From CADEED01 sp039931065 (GTDB lineage Bacteria > Pseudomonadota > Gammaproteobacteria > Steroidobacterales > Steroidobacteraceae): a stretch of DNA of 64,000 nt. Within the stretch, counting starts at the first letter, position 1. Every line of letters starts with the position of its first letter. Shown here piece after piece: positions 39,936-48,627 of the stretch. The notes under the pieces were generated by a model. That model had not been told where the DNA came from, searched no databases, and was given only the letters and a program-made list of their open reading frames with translations. The position numbers were made by a program, and so were the translations under genes. Location: positions 1 to 64,000 of the forward strand of contig JBDTSP010000017.1 of NCBI GenBank assembly GCA_039931065.1, read 5' to 3'.

Positions 39936-41885
39936 TTACCGCGCGGACGTTCCAGCAACGGTCTCGAGGGCCGCCAGTTTCGCCTCGATCGCAGCGCCGA
40001 ACGACCCCTCGGGATTCGAAGCGTCGATTCCCTCGGTTTTCTCGCGCTGCGCAATGCTGGCTTTCGCCGCATCGAACGCCGCGCGCAACGAAGCCGACTT
40101 CGGCAACGCATCCCGGTAAAACGCTTCGCCGAAGTAAGTGAGATCGCGGTCATTCGCGCAGCCGAAGGAGGCGCGATCGGCTGCGGCCGCCGTCAACACG
40201 ATGGTGTGGCCGTCGGCCAGCGACTCGATGAAGCTGCCGGCGTGGCAGGCCGAGATGACGATCACCTTCCAGCCGATGCCGGATTCTCGCAGCGCGTCGG
40301 CGATCTGCGCGGCGTCGAGCTCGTCCGGCATCATTCCGGCATTCGAAACCGACAGAGTCGCGTCTTCGTCGCCGTGCGACGACAAGGCCAGGAACAACAC
40401 GTCATCCGGGTCCATCACCTTGCCGAGCGACACCAGCGTGTGATTCAGCGCCCGCGCGGTCGCCAATGGATTTTTCTCGAGATCGCGCTGGTCGTTCACC
40501 AGCAGCACCTCGCGATCGCTGGCGTCATAACGCTGTGCCACCTGTTTCGCCGCGAGCCCGATCTCCTGCGCGAACACGCGTTGCTCGCCGTATCCCGCGA
40601 AGCCGACGAAATAGACCTGCGCGCCCGGAGCTGAATGGGCCGCGATCTGCGCAAGCTGCGCGTCGATACGTGCGCGCTGGTCGAATTGCAGGTCCTCGAT
40701 ACGGCGCCAGGCGTCCTGGTAGTTAGTGCCGCCCGCCAGTTCGGTGTCGTCGTCGCCGGTGTAGACCCACATTCCGGGATTGATCATGAGACGGTCCATC
40801 GCCACGATGAACAGGAACGTGGCGGCGGCCGCCAGCAACAACGCGCGCGTCTGCACGAAGCCGGTCAACGTGCGCAGCGCCAGCTTGAAATACTGGGTCG
40901 CGTAGGCGGTCGCGGCGAGCGCCACCAGCGTGCTGATCATCCAGCGTTCCGAGAACAGGTTGAACAGCGTCGATCCGGCGATCGCGATGAGCATCGACGC
41001 GGTCACGACGAGCAGGACGCGCCGGTACTCGACCTGCGGCACGCTGAGCCGTGCGATGAGCCAGGCCAGTGCCAGTGCGCCCGCGATCACGAAGGCCAGG
41101 CCGCCCACTTCATCCAGCATGAACTGCATCGGGCCTTCGTAGACGAACCTGTCGAGCGGCAGCCAGATGACCAACGCGATCGCGCCTGACAAGGCGATGG
41201 CGCCGTCGCTGCCGACGAGCCGCGCCGCATCGGCACGCAGCAACAGCAGTTGTTTGCCCGCCGCGCCGAGTTCCTGCGCGAGCGTCAGGCGCGGTGTCGG
41301 AGGCAGCGATTCCGGCGCGGGTGGCGGGACCGAGAAATCTGAAGCGCTCACGACGGCGCTCGCGCCCGATTTCGCCTGGCCCATCAAAACACGCAGGCGT
41401 TCGGCCAGGATCGTCGTATTCAACCCACCGGAGAGGTCGCGCCCCGGCACGGTAAATGCCGATGACTGTGCCAACCAGATGAACACGTGTGTCGGCGTGC
41501 TCTCGACGGTCAGCACTTTATTCCAGCGCACGTGGCTGCTGGAGTCGCCGCGCTCGACCGCAACGCCTTCGGCGCCGAACACGAAGTGCGTCGGCCCGAA
41601 GAACAATCCGCCTGGCTTCGGCGCGCCAATTCGTTGTGCCACGACCGATTGGGCGACGCCTAACAGGAATGTGCCGAGGATGCCGACCAGGAACGCCAGC
41701 ATTTCACGATCGGAGCGCGCCCAGATCATGCCTCCCAGCAACAGGGGAATCAGCAGGATGAACGGCGCCCGAACCAGGATGCGCGAGGTCTTGCCGGCTG
41801 GCGACCACAGTTGCAGCCGCACCGCACGATTAAGTGCGCGCCAGTCATCGGCGTTGAGAACCGTCGAAACCGAAAAATTTTCCAT
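39936..41885 (-). CDS. Membrane protein with C-terminal C13 (legumain/caspase-like) peptidase domain
   Basis: A 649-residue protein with three parts. Residues about 25-180 contain two membrane helices and a small sheet domain like YcxB (THFVFGAEGVAVERG...VRWNKVLTVESTPTHVFIWL). Residues about 215-420 hold a cluster of six or so membrane helices resembling a Yip1-type region. The C-terminal 210 residues are a C13 cysteine peptidase: catalytic His504 in LALSSHGDEDA and Cys547 in VIVISACHAGSF, followed by FGCANDRDLTYFGEAFYRD. ATG 41885 (MENFSVSTVLN) is preferred to the longer frame. Bacterial C13 membrane proteins have no established role. Tethering a legumain-like domain to the membrane suggests regulated proteolysis at the cytoplasmic or periplasmic face. 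Confidence 0.8.
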   Translation of the reverse strand: MENFSVSTVLNADDWRALNRAVRLQLWSPAGKTSRILVRAPFILLIPLLLGGMIWARSDREMLAFLVGILGTFLLGVAQSVVAQRIGAPKPGGLFFGPTHFVFGAEGVAVERGDSSSHVRWNKVLTVESTPTHVFIWLAQSSAFTVPGRDLSGGLNTTILAERLRVLMGQAKSGASAVVSASDFSVPPPAPESLPPTPRLTLAQELGAAGKQLLLLRADAARLVGSDGAIALSGAIALVIWLPLDRFVYEGPMQFMLDEVGGLAFVIAGALALAWLIARLSVPQVEYRRVLLVVTASMLIAIAGSTLFNLFSERWMISTLVALAATAYATQYFKLALRTLTGFVQTRALLLAAAATFLFIVAMDRLMINPGMWVYTGDDDTELAGGTNYQDAWRRIEDLQFDQRARIDAQLAQIAAHSAPGAQVYFVGFAGYGEQRVFAQEIGLAAKQVAQRYDASDREVLLVNDQRDLEKNPLATARALNHTLVSLGKVMDPDDVLFLALSSHGDEDATLSVSNAGMMPDELDAAQIADALRESGIGWKVIVISACHAGSFIESLADGHTIVLTAAAADRASFGCANDRDLTYFGEAFYRDALPKSASLRAAFDAAKASIAQREKTEGIDASNPEGSFGAAIEAKLAALETVAGTSAR

Positions 41886-42120
41886 GGGCGTCCGCGGGAA
41901 TCGGGGCGCTAGTGTGGCAGAAATACGCACCGCAACAGCCATCCGCGGATTCCAGGGTGACTTCCCTTTGCCTAACTACGTTCGACGCTATGCCCTCGGA
42001 CGCCGCCCGCCGGCGCTCGTGCCGCGGTGCGATCGGGTCGCTTTGGCGCAAGCGGTTGTTTGACAAGGCTTTCCGCTGCAGAATGCGCGGCGTCCGACAA
42101 CAAGAACCGGGGAGAGCGAG

Positions 42121-42690
42121 ATGACCGAACTTGCCGCGTTGTGGCTGCCGATCCTGTTAGCCGCCGTTTTCGTCCACGTGCTGAGTGCCGTCTTTCACGT
42201 CGGCCCGTTCTGGCATCGCAATGACTTCCCCAAGGTGCCCGAGGAAGACAAGGCGCGCGCCGCCATCGGGTCGCTCGGCATTCCGCCCGGGGAATACATG
42301 TTGCCGCGCTGTGACACGCACGCGGAAATGCGGTCGCCGGAGTTCCTGCAGAAGATGAACGAGGGCCCCGTGTTGATGCTCACCGTGCGTCCGAATGGCA
42401 TGCCCGGTATGGGAGCGATGATGGGCCTGTGGTTCCTGCATCTGCTGCTGATCGCGCTGTTCGCCGGCTACATCGCCTCGCGTGCGCTCGCGCCCGGCGC
42501 CCACTACCTCGATGTGTTCCGCTACGTGGGCAGCGCCGCCTTCCTGGCGCTCGCGCTCGGGTTGCCGGTCAACTCGATCTGGTACTCCCGCAAGTGGAGC
42601 ACCACGCTCAAGCTGATGTTCGACGGCCTGATCTACAGCCTGATGATGGCGGGCGTATTCGGCTGGCTGTGGCCGAAGGTCGCGATGTAA
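42121..42690 (+). CDS. Hypothetical four-helix membrane protein
   Basis: A 189-residue integral membrane protein. One helix is at the N-terminus (LAALWLPILLAAVFVHVLSAVF) and three more lie after a soluble loop of about 70 residues (LWFLHLLLIALFAGYIASRAL, VGSAAFLALALGLPVNSIWY, LIYSLMMAGVFGWLWPKVAM). The loop contains PPGEYMLPRCDT and FLQKMNEGPV. I do not know a function. A GGGGAGAGCGAG ribosome site precedes the ATG. A family C palindrome begins 3 bp after the stop. Confidence 0.75.
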   Translation: MTELAALWLPILLAAVFVHVLSAVFHVGPFWHRNDFPKVPEEDKARAAIGSLGIPPGEYMLPRCDTHAEMRSPEFLQKMNEGPVLMLTVRPNGMPGMGAMMGLWFLHLLLIALFAGYIASRALAPGAHYLDVFRYVGSAAFLALALGLPVNSIWYSRKWSTTLKLMFDGLIYSLMMAGVFGWLWPKVAM

Positions 42691-42692
42691 GA

Positions 42693-42793
42693 GAGCGGTG
42701 TCAGGCGGGGAAAGTCGGGATAACGCGAGTAGGGACATATACTCGTGCGAGGCAATCGCGCGTTATCCCGACTTTCCCCGCCTGACACCACTC
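42693..42793. repeat. Family C palindromic element (101 bp)
   Basis: The 35-bp arms (42693-42727 and 42759-42793) contain GTGTCAGGCGGGGAAAGTCG and differ at one base; the loop is 31 nt. The right arm, read on the minus strand, encodes the last nine codons and the TAA of the MFS transporter gene. It sits between convergent genes. Confidence 0.9.
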
Positions 42794-44001
42794 ACCGCGC
42801 GCGCGCAGATCAGCACGCAGCAGAACACCAGCACTCCCGACACCAGGTACGGCGCGCCGGGAAATATCACCGGCGCATCCGCCTTCGAAAAATAGCTGAA
42901 CGTCTGCGTCATGAAGATCGGCGACACCACTGCCGCGACGCTCGCGATGCTGGCGTTCGCGCCCTGCAGCTCTCCTTGCGCGGTCGGCCCGGCCTGCTTG
43001 GACATCACGCTCTGCACCGCCGGATTTGCGATGCCGCCGAGCGAGCCGATCGCGAGCGCGGCGTAGATCATCCACCCCTGCGACGCGAACGCGTATCCCA
43101 AAAACCCGATCGTCATCATTCCAAAACCCAGCAGGATCGAGCGCCGCTCACCGAGCCTCGGCACGACCACGCCCGTCAGACCCCCCATCACGATCACGGT
43201 CATGATTCCCACGAACGTGAGCGACAGGCCCATCTGCGCCGGCGTCCAGTTGAACTTGTACTGCGTGTAGAACATCCACACGGCCGGCAGCGAGTCGTGC
43301 GCGATCTGGTACAGGAACATCGCGAACAACAACCCCGCAACCATGGGTAGATGGGCGAGGCTCTTGAACGCGCCGAACGGATTCGCGCGTTTCCACTCGA
43401 ACTTCCGCCGCCTTTCCACCGGCAACGACTCCGGCAACGCGAACAATCCAAACGCCACGTTCGCGAGCGCAAGCCCGGCGGCCACGAAAAACGGCGCACG
43501 CGGATCGATGTGCTCCGCCACGAATCCGCCGATCACCGGCCCGAGCGTGAAACCGCAGCCCCAGGCCGCGCCGATGAAACCGAAATTCTTGGCGCGATTG
43601 CTGTCGTCGCTGATGTCGCCGATGTACGCACCCGCCGCCGAGAACGACGCGCCGAACACGCCGGCGAAGGCGCGGCCGATGAACAGCCACAACATGGACG
43701 TCGCCAATCCGGTCAGCAGGAAATCCACGCCGAACGCGAACAACGACGCGAGCAGCAGGGGCCGCCGGCCGAACCGGTCGCTCAGGTTGCCGAACACGGG
43801 CGCCATGAAGAACTGCAGCAGCGCGTACACCGCCATCAGGTATCCGCTCCAGTCGGCCGCTGTGCTGACGGGTTCGCCGGTCAACTGCATGATCACCGAG
43901 GGCAGTGACGGGATGATGATTCCGAAGCCCAGGCTGTCGATGAATACAGACAGCAGGACGAAGGTGAGCGCAGCGCGGGATGAGGTCATGGGGGCCGGCA
44001 T
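42763..44001 (-). CDS. MFS transporter, TCR/Tet-like drug:H+ antiporter family
   Basis: A 412-residue 12-helix major facilitator protein. Motif A is present in the loop after TM2 (GNLSDRFGRRPLLLAS), and the antiporter-type motif C region is GAAWGCGFTLGPVIGG. The closest described group is the DHA1 tetracycline/multidrug exporters. Substrate is unknown, so resistance should not be assumed. Two starts are possible, 44001 (MPAPMTSSRAAL) and 43989. The last nine residues (SGVRRGKSG) and the stop lie in the family C palindromic arm, so the native C-terminus was probably replaced. Confidence 0.85.
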   Translation of the reverse strand: MPAPMTSSRAALTFVLLSVFIDSLGFGIIIPSLPSVIMQLTGEPVSTAADWSGYLMAVYALLQFFMAPVFGNLSDRFGRRPLLLASLFAFGVDFLLTGLATSMLWLFIGRAFAGVFGASFSAAGAYIGDISDDSNRAKNFGFIGAAWGCGFTLGPVIGGFVAEHIDPRAPFFVAAGLALANVAFGLFALPESLPVERRRKFEWKRANPFGAFKSLAHLPMVAGLLFAMFLYQIAHDSLPAVWMFYTQYKFNWTPAQMGLSLTFVGIMTVIVMGGLTGVVVPRLGERRSILLGFGMMTIGFLGYAFASQGWMIYAALAIGSLGGIANPAVQSVMSKQAGPTAQGELQGANASIASVAAVVSPIFMTQTFSYFSKADAPVIFPGAPYLVSGVLVFCCVLICARAVSGVRRGKSG

Positions 44002-44069
44002 TCTCCGGTATATGTAAGGCCCCGTGCTAGCCTTGCATCCGCTTTCGCCTACACAGCGTAGAACTTTCC

Positions 44070-44630
44070 ATGAACCGGATAGACAGCCTGCCCGAAGGAG
44101 TCGAGCTCGCCCAGCTGTTGCAGCGCTGTGCCGCCCGCGATTCGACCGCTTTCCGGTCGCTGTACGACAAGACCTCGCCGATCCTGTTCGCGCGCCTGTT
44201 GCGCATGCTGCGCCGGCGCAGCGTTGCCGAAGAAGCCCTGCAGGACGTCTATGTCCGCATCTGGGAGCGGGCCGCGCAGTTCGAAGCGCACCGCGGGCGT
44301 GCGCTCGCCTGGATGGTGACCATCGCGCGTTACTGCGCCATCGATCTCATGCGCCGCGAGCGCATGACGCTGGTCGGTGACGACGCGCTGAACGAAATTC
44401 CCGACGAATCCGCTTCCGACTCGATAGAAAAACCTAACAACTTCGACCATTGCATCGGCCAGCTCAACGACAACACCCGCAAATGCCTGACCTTGGCCTT
44501 CGTCGAGGGACGCTCGCACGATGAAATCGCGCGCGTCACCGCGAACCCGCTGGGCAGCGTCAAGAGCTGGATACGCCGTGGCCTCTTGAGTCTCAAGGAA
44601 TGTCTCTCCTCCGAGAGGCAGCCCACGTGA
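44070..44630 (+). CDS. ECF-type RNA polymerase sigma factor
   Basis: A 186-residue extracytoplasmic-function sigma factor. Region 2 is at about 24-95 (FRSLYDKTSPILFARLLRML, EEALQDVYVRIWERA, ALAWMVTIARYCAIDLMRR). Region 4 is at about 130-180 (CLTLAFVEGRSHDEIARVTANPLGSVKSWIRRGLLSLKECL). Architecture and neighbour resemble SigK-type ECFs controlled by RskA-like anti-sigma factors. The next gene starts within its stop (GTGA overlap). Its targets may include the large secreted protein gene downstream, which is inference from position. Confidence 0.92.
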   Translation: MNRIDSLPEGVELAQLLQRCAARDSTAFRSLYDKTSPILFARLLRMLRRRSVAEEALQDVYVRIWERAAQFEAHRGRALAWMVTIARYCAIDLMRRERMTLVGDDALNEIPDESASDSIEKPNNFDHCIGQLNDNTRKCLTLAFVEGRSHDEIARVTANPLGSVKSWIRRGLLSLKECLSSERQPT

Positions 44631-45319
44631 AGACTTCCAACCGTGAACTACTCGACCGCCTCGCGGCGGAATACGTACTCGGTACTCTGCGATTCCGCGC
44701 ACGCCGCCGCTTCGAGCGCTGGCTGCTGTCGCCGCAGGTGGGGGCATTAGTGAAGGCTTGGGAAGAAAGGCTCGCGGGCCTCGAACCGCGACTCGAACCG
44801 GTCGCGCCGCCCGCCACCGTCTGGAGCGGCATCGAGACCCGCCTCGAGCTGCGCAAACTCGCGCGCTCGCCGGTCTCGCGTTATCTCGCCATCGCCGCGT
44901 CGCTGCTGTTCTTCGCGATGCTCGGCGTGTTCGCGGTCTACAAGGGACCGGGCACGGTCGTAACGACGCCGCAACTGGCCGTCACGCAGAAGGCGTTCAT
45001 CGAAGCGGATCCGCAGACTATCTACTGGCGTGTCGAGCTCCTCGGCAAAAACCAGGAGCTCAGCATGCACGTGCACGTGGTGCACGACCTGCCGCCGGGC
45101 AGGGCGCTCGAGTTGTGGGCCCTGACTGCAAGCGGTACGCCGGTCTCCCTGGGCCTGCTTCCCGCCACCGGTGACCACCATCGGGTGCTGAACGCCGCAC
45201 AGCGGGCCGCGCTCGATGGGGCCAAGCAACTGGCGGTGAGCCTCGAGCCTGTGGGAGGCTCTCCTACAGGCCTTCCGACCGGTCCCGTGCTGCACGTCGC
45301 GCCGCTCCAGGCGGTGTGA
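44627..45319 (+). CDS. RskA-like anti-sigma factor
   Basis: A 230-residue single-pass membrane protein. The N-terminal cytoplasmic segment (ELLDRLAAEYVLGTLRFRARRRFERWL) is the anti-sigma helix set. One membrane helix lies near residues 86-106 (YLAIAASLLFFAMLGVFAVY). The periplasmic part is an RskA C-terminal domain (YWRVELLGKNQELSMHVHVVHDLPPGRALELWALTASGTPVSLGLLP). It starts at GTG 44627 inside the sigma gene stop, so the pair is coupled. A REP-like hairpin is embedded in its last codons. Confidence 0.88.
   Translation: MKTSNRELLDRLAAEYVLGTLRFRARRRFERWLLSPQVGALVKAWEERLAGLEPRLEPVAPPATVWSGIETRLELRKLARSPVSRYLAIAASLLFFAMLGVFAVYKGPGTVVTTPQLAVTQKAFIEADPQTIYWRVELLGKNQELSMHVHVVHDLPPGRALELWALTASGTPVSLGLLPATGDHHRVLNAAQRAALDGAKQLAVSLEPVGGSPTGLPTGPVLHVAPLQAV
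45248..45270. repeat. REP-like hairpin within the anti-sigma gene end
   Basis: The arms CCTGTGGGAG and CTCCTACAGG are separated by GCT and pair with one G-U. The GTGGGAG core is reminiscent of REP sequences of pseudomonads and xanthomonads. It codes in frame for part of the C-terminal tail of the anti-sigma factor. Confidence 0.5.
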
Positions 45320-45407
45320 ACTCGTTCGCAATCCGGGACTTACGTGCGGCCGCATTATGAGAGGCGTGCACAGTCGCATTGCAGCGTGAATTCTTAATAT
45401 TGGGCCC

Positions 45408-48400
45408 ATGAGAGAGCCGTCGGTCAGCGGCATCCGCGGCCTTAACGCCCGCGGATGTCTTTTTGCGTTGCTGGTGCTTGCGCTGTTCGGCGCGGACACG
45501 GCGTTCGCGCAGACCATTTCGCTCTACAAGCGCGATACCGGCCGCATCAACTTCGTGACCACCGGCGGTTCGCTGCGCAACGCACCGAACGTCACCAACG
45601 CCTGCACGATCAACACCACCAGCACGCAGTCGCTCTCGGGCATTCCCGCCACGCGCACGGTCCGCAGCGCGTACCTGTACTGGGGCGCGTCGGGTGATAC
45701 CGCCGATACGAGCGTCACGCTGAACGGCACCGCCGTCACCGCGTCACGCACCTTCGCGCGCACCTTCAACAACGGCACCGACTTCAATTTCTTCGGCGCC
45801 TTCGCCGACGTCACCAGTCTGGTCACCGGCAACGGCAGTTTCACGTTTGGTGGACTCACCGTGAATACCGGTGGGCCGTGGTGCGGATCGCAGGCCGTGG
45901 TCGGCGGCTGGTCGCTGGTCGTGGTGTACGAGGGCGCGGCTGAACGTCTGCGCGCCATCAACATCTACGACGGCCTCGACTATTTTTACGGCAGCCAGGT
46001 GACGCAGACGCCGAGTGGCTTCCGCGTGCCGTCCACGAACATCGACGGCCGCGTCGCGGTTTTCACGCTCGAAGGCGATCCGCAGAACTCCACCGCGTCG
46101 GGCGGCTTCGGTGAGGCGCTGCGCTTCAACGGCACGTTGCTCGACGACGGCCTCGTGCCCGCGAACAGCGACCCGACGGTGCAGCAGTTCGACGGCACCA
46201 TCAGCACGCAGGGCAGTGTCACCAGCTACGGCGTCGACGTCGACCAGTACGACGTGAGCGCGATGTTGTCGCCCGGCCAGACCAGCGCCACGACGGTTTA
46301 TTCCGCGGGCGCCGATCTGGTGCTGCTGATGGCGCAAGTCGTCAGCGCGACCTCCGATCCGGCGGTGGATCTGGCCATCACCAAGACTCACAGCGGCACA
46401 TTCATTTCGGGCGGCACCGGGCAGTACACGATCACCGTGTCGAACGGCTCCGGCCCGAACATCGAACGCGAAGACAACACCGTCACGGTGACCGACACCT
46501 TGCCGGCCGGGCTGACGTTCAATTCCGCGAGCGGCACCGGCTGGACCTGCGGCGCCGTCGCGCAGGTTGTCACCTGCACGCATCCGCCCATTCTCAATGA
46601 AGGCACATCGTTCCCGCCGATCACGCTGACCGTGAACGTGCTGGAAGCCGCTGCCGCGTCCGTGACCAACAGCGCCACCGTGACCACCCCCAGCTACGAC
46701 TCGGACACGGCTAACAACACCGTCACCGACGTGACGGCGACGATCGATCCGAACCTGTCGACCTCGACCAAGAGCGTGGTCGATCTCAACGGCGGCGAAG
46801 CATCGCCCGGCGACACGCTGCGTTACACGGTGACGCTGACCGAATCGGGCGGCGGCCAGGCGATCAACGTCACGATGACCGACTCGGTTCCGGTCAACAC
46901 GACCTTCGGCGGATTCGTATCGATTCCCGCCGGCGCGGCCAGCGCGTTTGCGGCCGCGCCGGCGGGCGACAATCTGCTGGGCCTGCTGACCGTTTCCGGC
47001 ATCACCGTGCCGGCAAACGGGTCGGTGACCGTGGTGTTCGACGTGACGGTTGCCAGCGTTTCGCCGGGCGCGCAGATCGACAACGAAGCCACGGTCAACA
47101 ATCCCAACGGGCCGGACGCCACGCCCGCCGCGCCGCAGGTGATCGTGAATCCGTCGTTGCTTCCGGGCAGCGGCACCAAACAGCTCTATCTGTGGAGTGC
47201 GCCGTTGCAGTTGTCGCGCACTCGTCCGACCGGCACCCATGCCGTGCAGACCATCAACGGCAACAACCAGTCGCTCAGCTTCACGATCACGCCCGCGCTG
47301 CAGAAGGCCCTGACGCTGAACCCGGGCACTTTCGCGGTAAACCTTTTGCTGGCGCGGACCGGCACCACCTCGACCACCAGCAGCCGCACAGTGACGGTGA
47401 CCCTGTCGAACTCCGCGCTCGGCACCATCGGCAGCGATTCGCTGAACTTCACATCGGGTGCGGTCACGATGCGGACCTTCACGCTCAATACTGGCGGTGT
47501 GACCGCGCCTGTGGGCTCGACCTTCACGCTGGTGGTGAACAACAACAGCGGCAACACCGGCAACCGCAGCGTGAGCCTCACGCCGTATGCGGGGGCCAAC
47601 TACTCGCGCGTCGATCTCAATAGCGCGACCGTCATCAATGTCGACAGCGTGCAGACCTTCAGCGCGGCCTTCAACGGCGGCGTCGCGCAGACGACTTTCT
47701 ACCCGGGCGCAAACGTGTTCGTGCGCGCCACCGTGAGCGATCCGTTCGGCAGTTTCGACATTTCGAGCACGACGATCAGCGTCATCGATCCGACCGGAAC
47801 GACCGTGGTCACGAGCGCTCCCATGATTGCGCAGGGCGCGCCGGCCACCTGCAATTCGACCAGCGCGGCGACCTGCGTCTATCAATATCAATATGCGGTG
47901 CCGGCATCACCGATACCACCCCTCGGCGTTTACACCGTGCGCGTCACCGGTAACGAAGGTGCGGAGGGCACGATCACCGATCTTGGCGTCGGCACGTTCA
48001 CGGTGGCGATACCGCAGCCGTCCATCACCCTGGTGAAGTCATCGACCGTGCTGTCGGATCCTACCGGCAGCGCCACACCGAAGCGCATTCCGCTGGCGGT
48101 GGTTCAGTACGACATCTCCGTTACGAACAGCGGTCCGGGCACGGTGGATGCGAATACGCTCGTGATCACCGATCCGCTGCCGACCGGCACCACGATGTAC
48201 GTCTCGACGACGCCGGCGAATCCGGTGGTGTTCGTGAACGGCACAACGGCAAGTGGCCTCACGTTTGTTTACGCGAGCAACGTGGCGTATTCGAACGTGG
48301 GCGCGAGCGGGCCGTGGACGTATGCGCCGGTGCCCGATGTGAACGGCTTCGACGCGAACGTGAAGGCTGTGCGCGTTTCGCCGGGCGGAATCATGAGTGC

Positions 48401-48455
48401 CGCGGGCACGGGCAATCCGTCGTTCACGATTCAATTCCGGGTGCGGATAAATTAA
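45408..48455 (+). CDS. Large secreted DUF11-repeat surface protein
   Basis: A 1015-residue exported protein rich in Thr, Ser, Asn and Gly. The signal peptide ends near GADTAFAQ. The N-terminal 300 residues (SLYKRDTGRINFVTTGGSLR, SAYLYWGASGDTADTSVTLNGT, GWSLVVVYEG) look like a DUF3344-type beta domain. Two DUF11 repeats follow near 325-450 and 455-580, a less conserved beta region spans 580-880, and a final DUF11-like domain lies near 890-1010. Such proteins are surface or matrix components. No LPXTG, PEP-CTERM or autotransporter tail is visible, so release or export by another route is likely. The sigma/anti-sigma pair directly upstream may regulate it. Confidence 0.8.
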   Translation: MREPSVSGIRGLNARGCLFALLVLALFGADTAFAQTISLYKRDTGRINFVTTGGSLRNAPNVTNACTINTTSTQSLSGIPATRTVRSAYLYWGASGDTADTSVTLNGTAVTASRTFARTFNNGTDFNFFGAFADVTSLVTGNGSFTFGGLTVNTGGPWCGSQAVVGGWSLVVVYEGAAERLRAINIYDGLDYFYGSQVTQTPSGFRVPSTNIDGRVAVFTLEGDPQNSTASGGFGEALRFNGTLLDDGLVPANSDPTVQQFDGTISTQGSVTSYGVDVDQYDVSAMLSPGQTSATTVYSAGADLVLLMAQVVSATSDPAVDLAITKTHSGTFISGGTGQYTITVSNGSGPNIEREDNTVTVTDTLPAGLTFNSASGTGWTCGAVAQVVTCTHPPILNEGTSFPPITLTVNVLEAAAASVTNSATVTTPSYDSDTANNTVTDVTATIDPNLSTSTKSVVDLNGGEASPGDTLRYTVTLTESGGGQAINVTMTDSVPVNTTFGGFVSIPAGAASAFAAAPAGDNLLGLLTVSGITVPANGSVTVVFDVTVASVSPGAQIDNEATVNNPNGPDATPAAPQVIVNPSLLPGSGTKQLYLWSAPLQLSRTRPTGTHAVQTINGNNQSLSFTITPALQKALTLNPGTFAVNLLLARTGTTSTTSSRTVTVTLSNSALGTIGSDSLNFTSGAVTMRTFTLNTGGVTAPVGSTFTLVVNNNSGNTGNRSVSLTPYAGANYSRVDLNSATVINVDSVQTFSAAFNGGVAQTTFYPGANVFVRATVSDPFGSFDISSTTISVIDPTGTTVVTSAPMIAQGAPATCNSTSAATCVYQYQYAVPASPIPPLGVYTVRVTGNEGAEGTITDLGVGTFTVAIPQPSITLVKSSTVLSDPTGSATPKRIPLAVVQYDISVTNSGPGTVDANTLVITDPLPTGTTMYVSTTPANPVVFVNGTTASGLTFVYASNVAYSNVGASGPWTYAPVPDVNGFDANVKAVRVSPGGIMSAAGTGNPSFTIQFRVRIN

Positions 48456-48530
48456 GTCCGCCCACCAGGGTTTTTGCCCTCGATTGCACCGGATGAATGC
48501 GATTTCGGCACGAGTGCACTCATCCTGGGA

Positions 48531-48554
48531 CGTCACTTTCCAGACGGGGTGTCA
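48531..48554 (+). promoter_or_regulatory. Candidate enhancer (UAS) of sigma-54 unit 2
   Basis: The sequence starts CGTCACTT and continues with GACG and a final GTCA, aligning with the unit 1 enhancer at 20046-20070 with one or two gaps. It ends 47 bases before the -24 element. Confidence 0.5.
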
Positions 48555-48601
48555 AAAAGCGGATTTACGCCGGTTCCGGCCGAATCCGGGGATTTCCGAG
48601 T

Positions 48602-48618
48602 TGGCACGGCGATTGCTT
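48602..48618 (+). promoter_or_regulatory. Sigma-54 (RpoN) promoter 2
   Basis: TGGCACG at 48602-48608, a 4-base spacer and TTGCTT at 48613-48618 match consensus. The bases that follow resemble promoter 1 (ATTGCTTT, then a shared ATCGT near the start site). Transcription should start near 48628. Confidence 0.82.
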
Positions 48619-48627
48619 TATCTAAAT

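Noticed and set aside
42763..44001. Calling the MFS transporter a tetracycline-resistance gene
   Set aside because: Only family-level motifs are visible; many TCR/Tet-like exporters have other substrates, so a resistance name is not supported.
45744..47891. A 715-codon minus-strand frame opposite the DUF11 protein gene
   Set aside because: Its Arg/His/Gly-rich composition is typical of an antisense shadow; the plus-strand protein has a signal peptide and DUF11 repeats.
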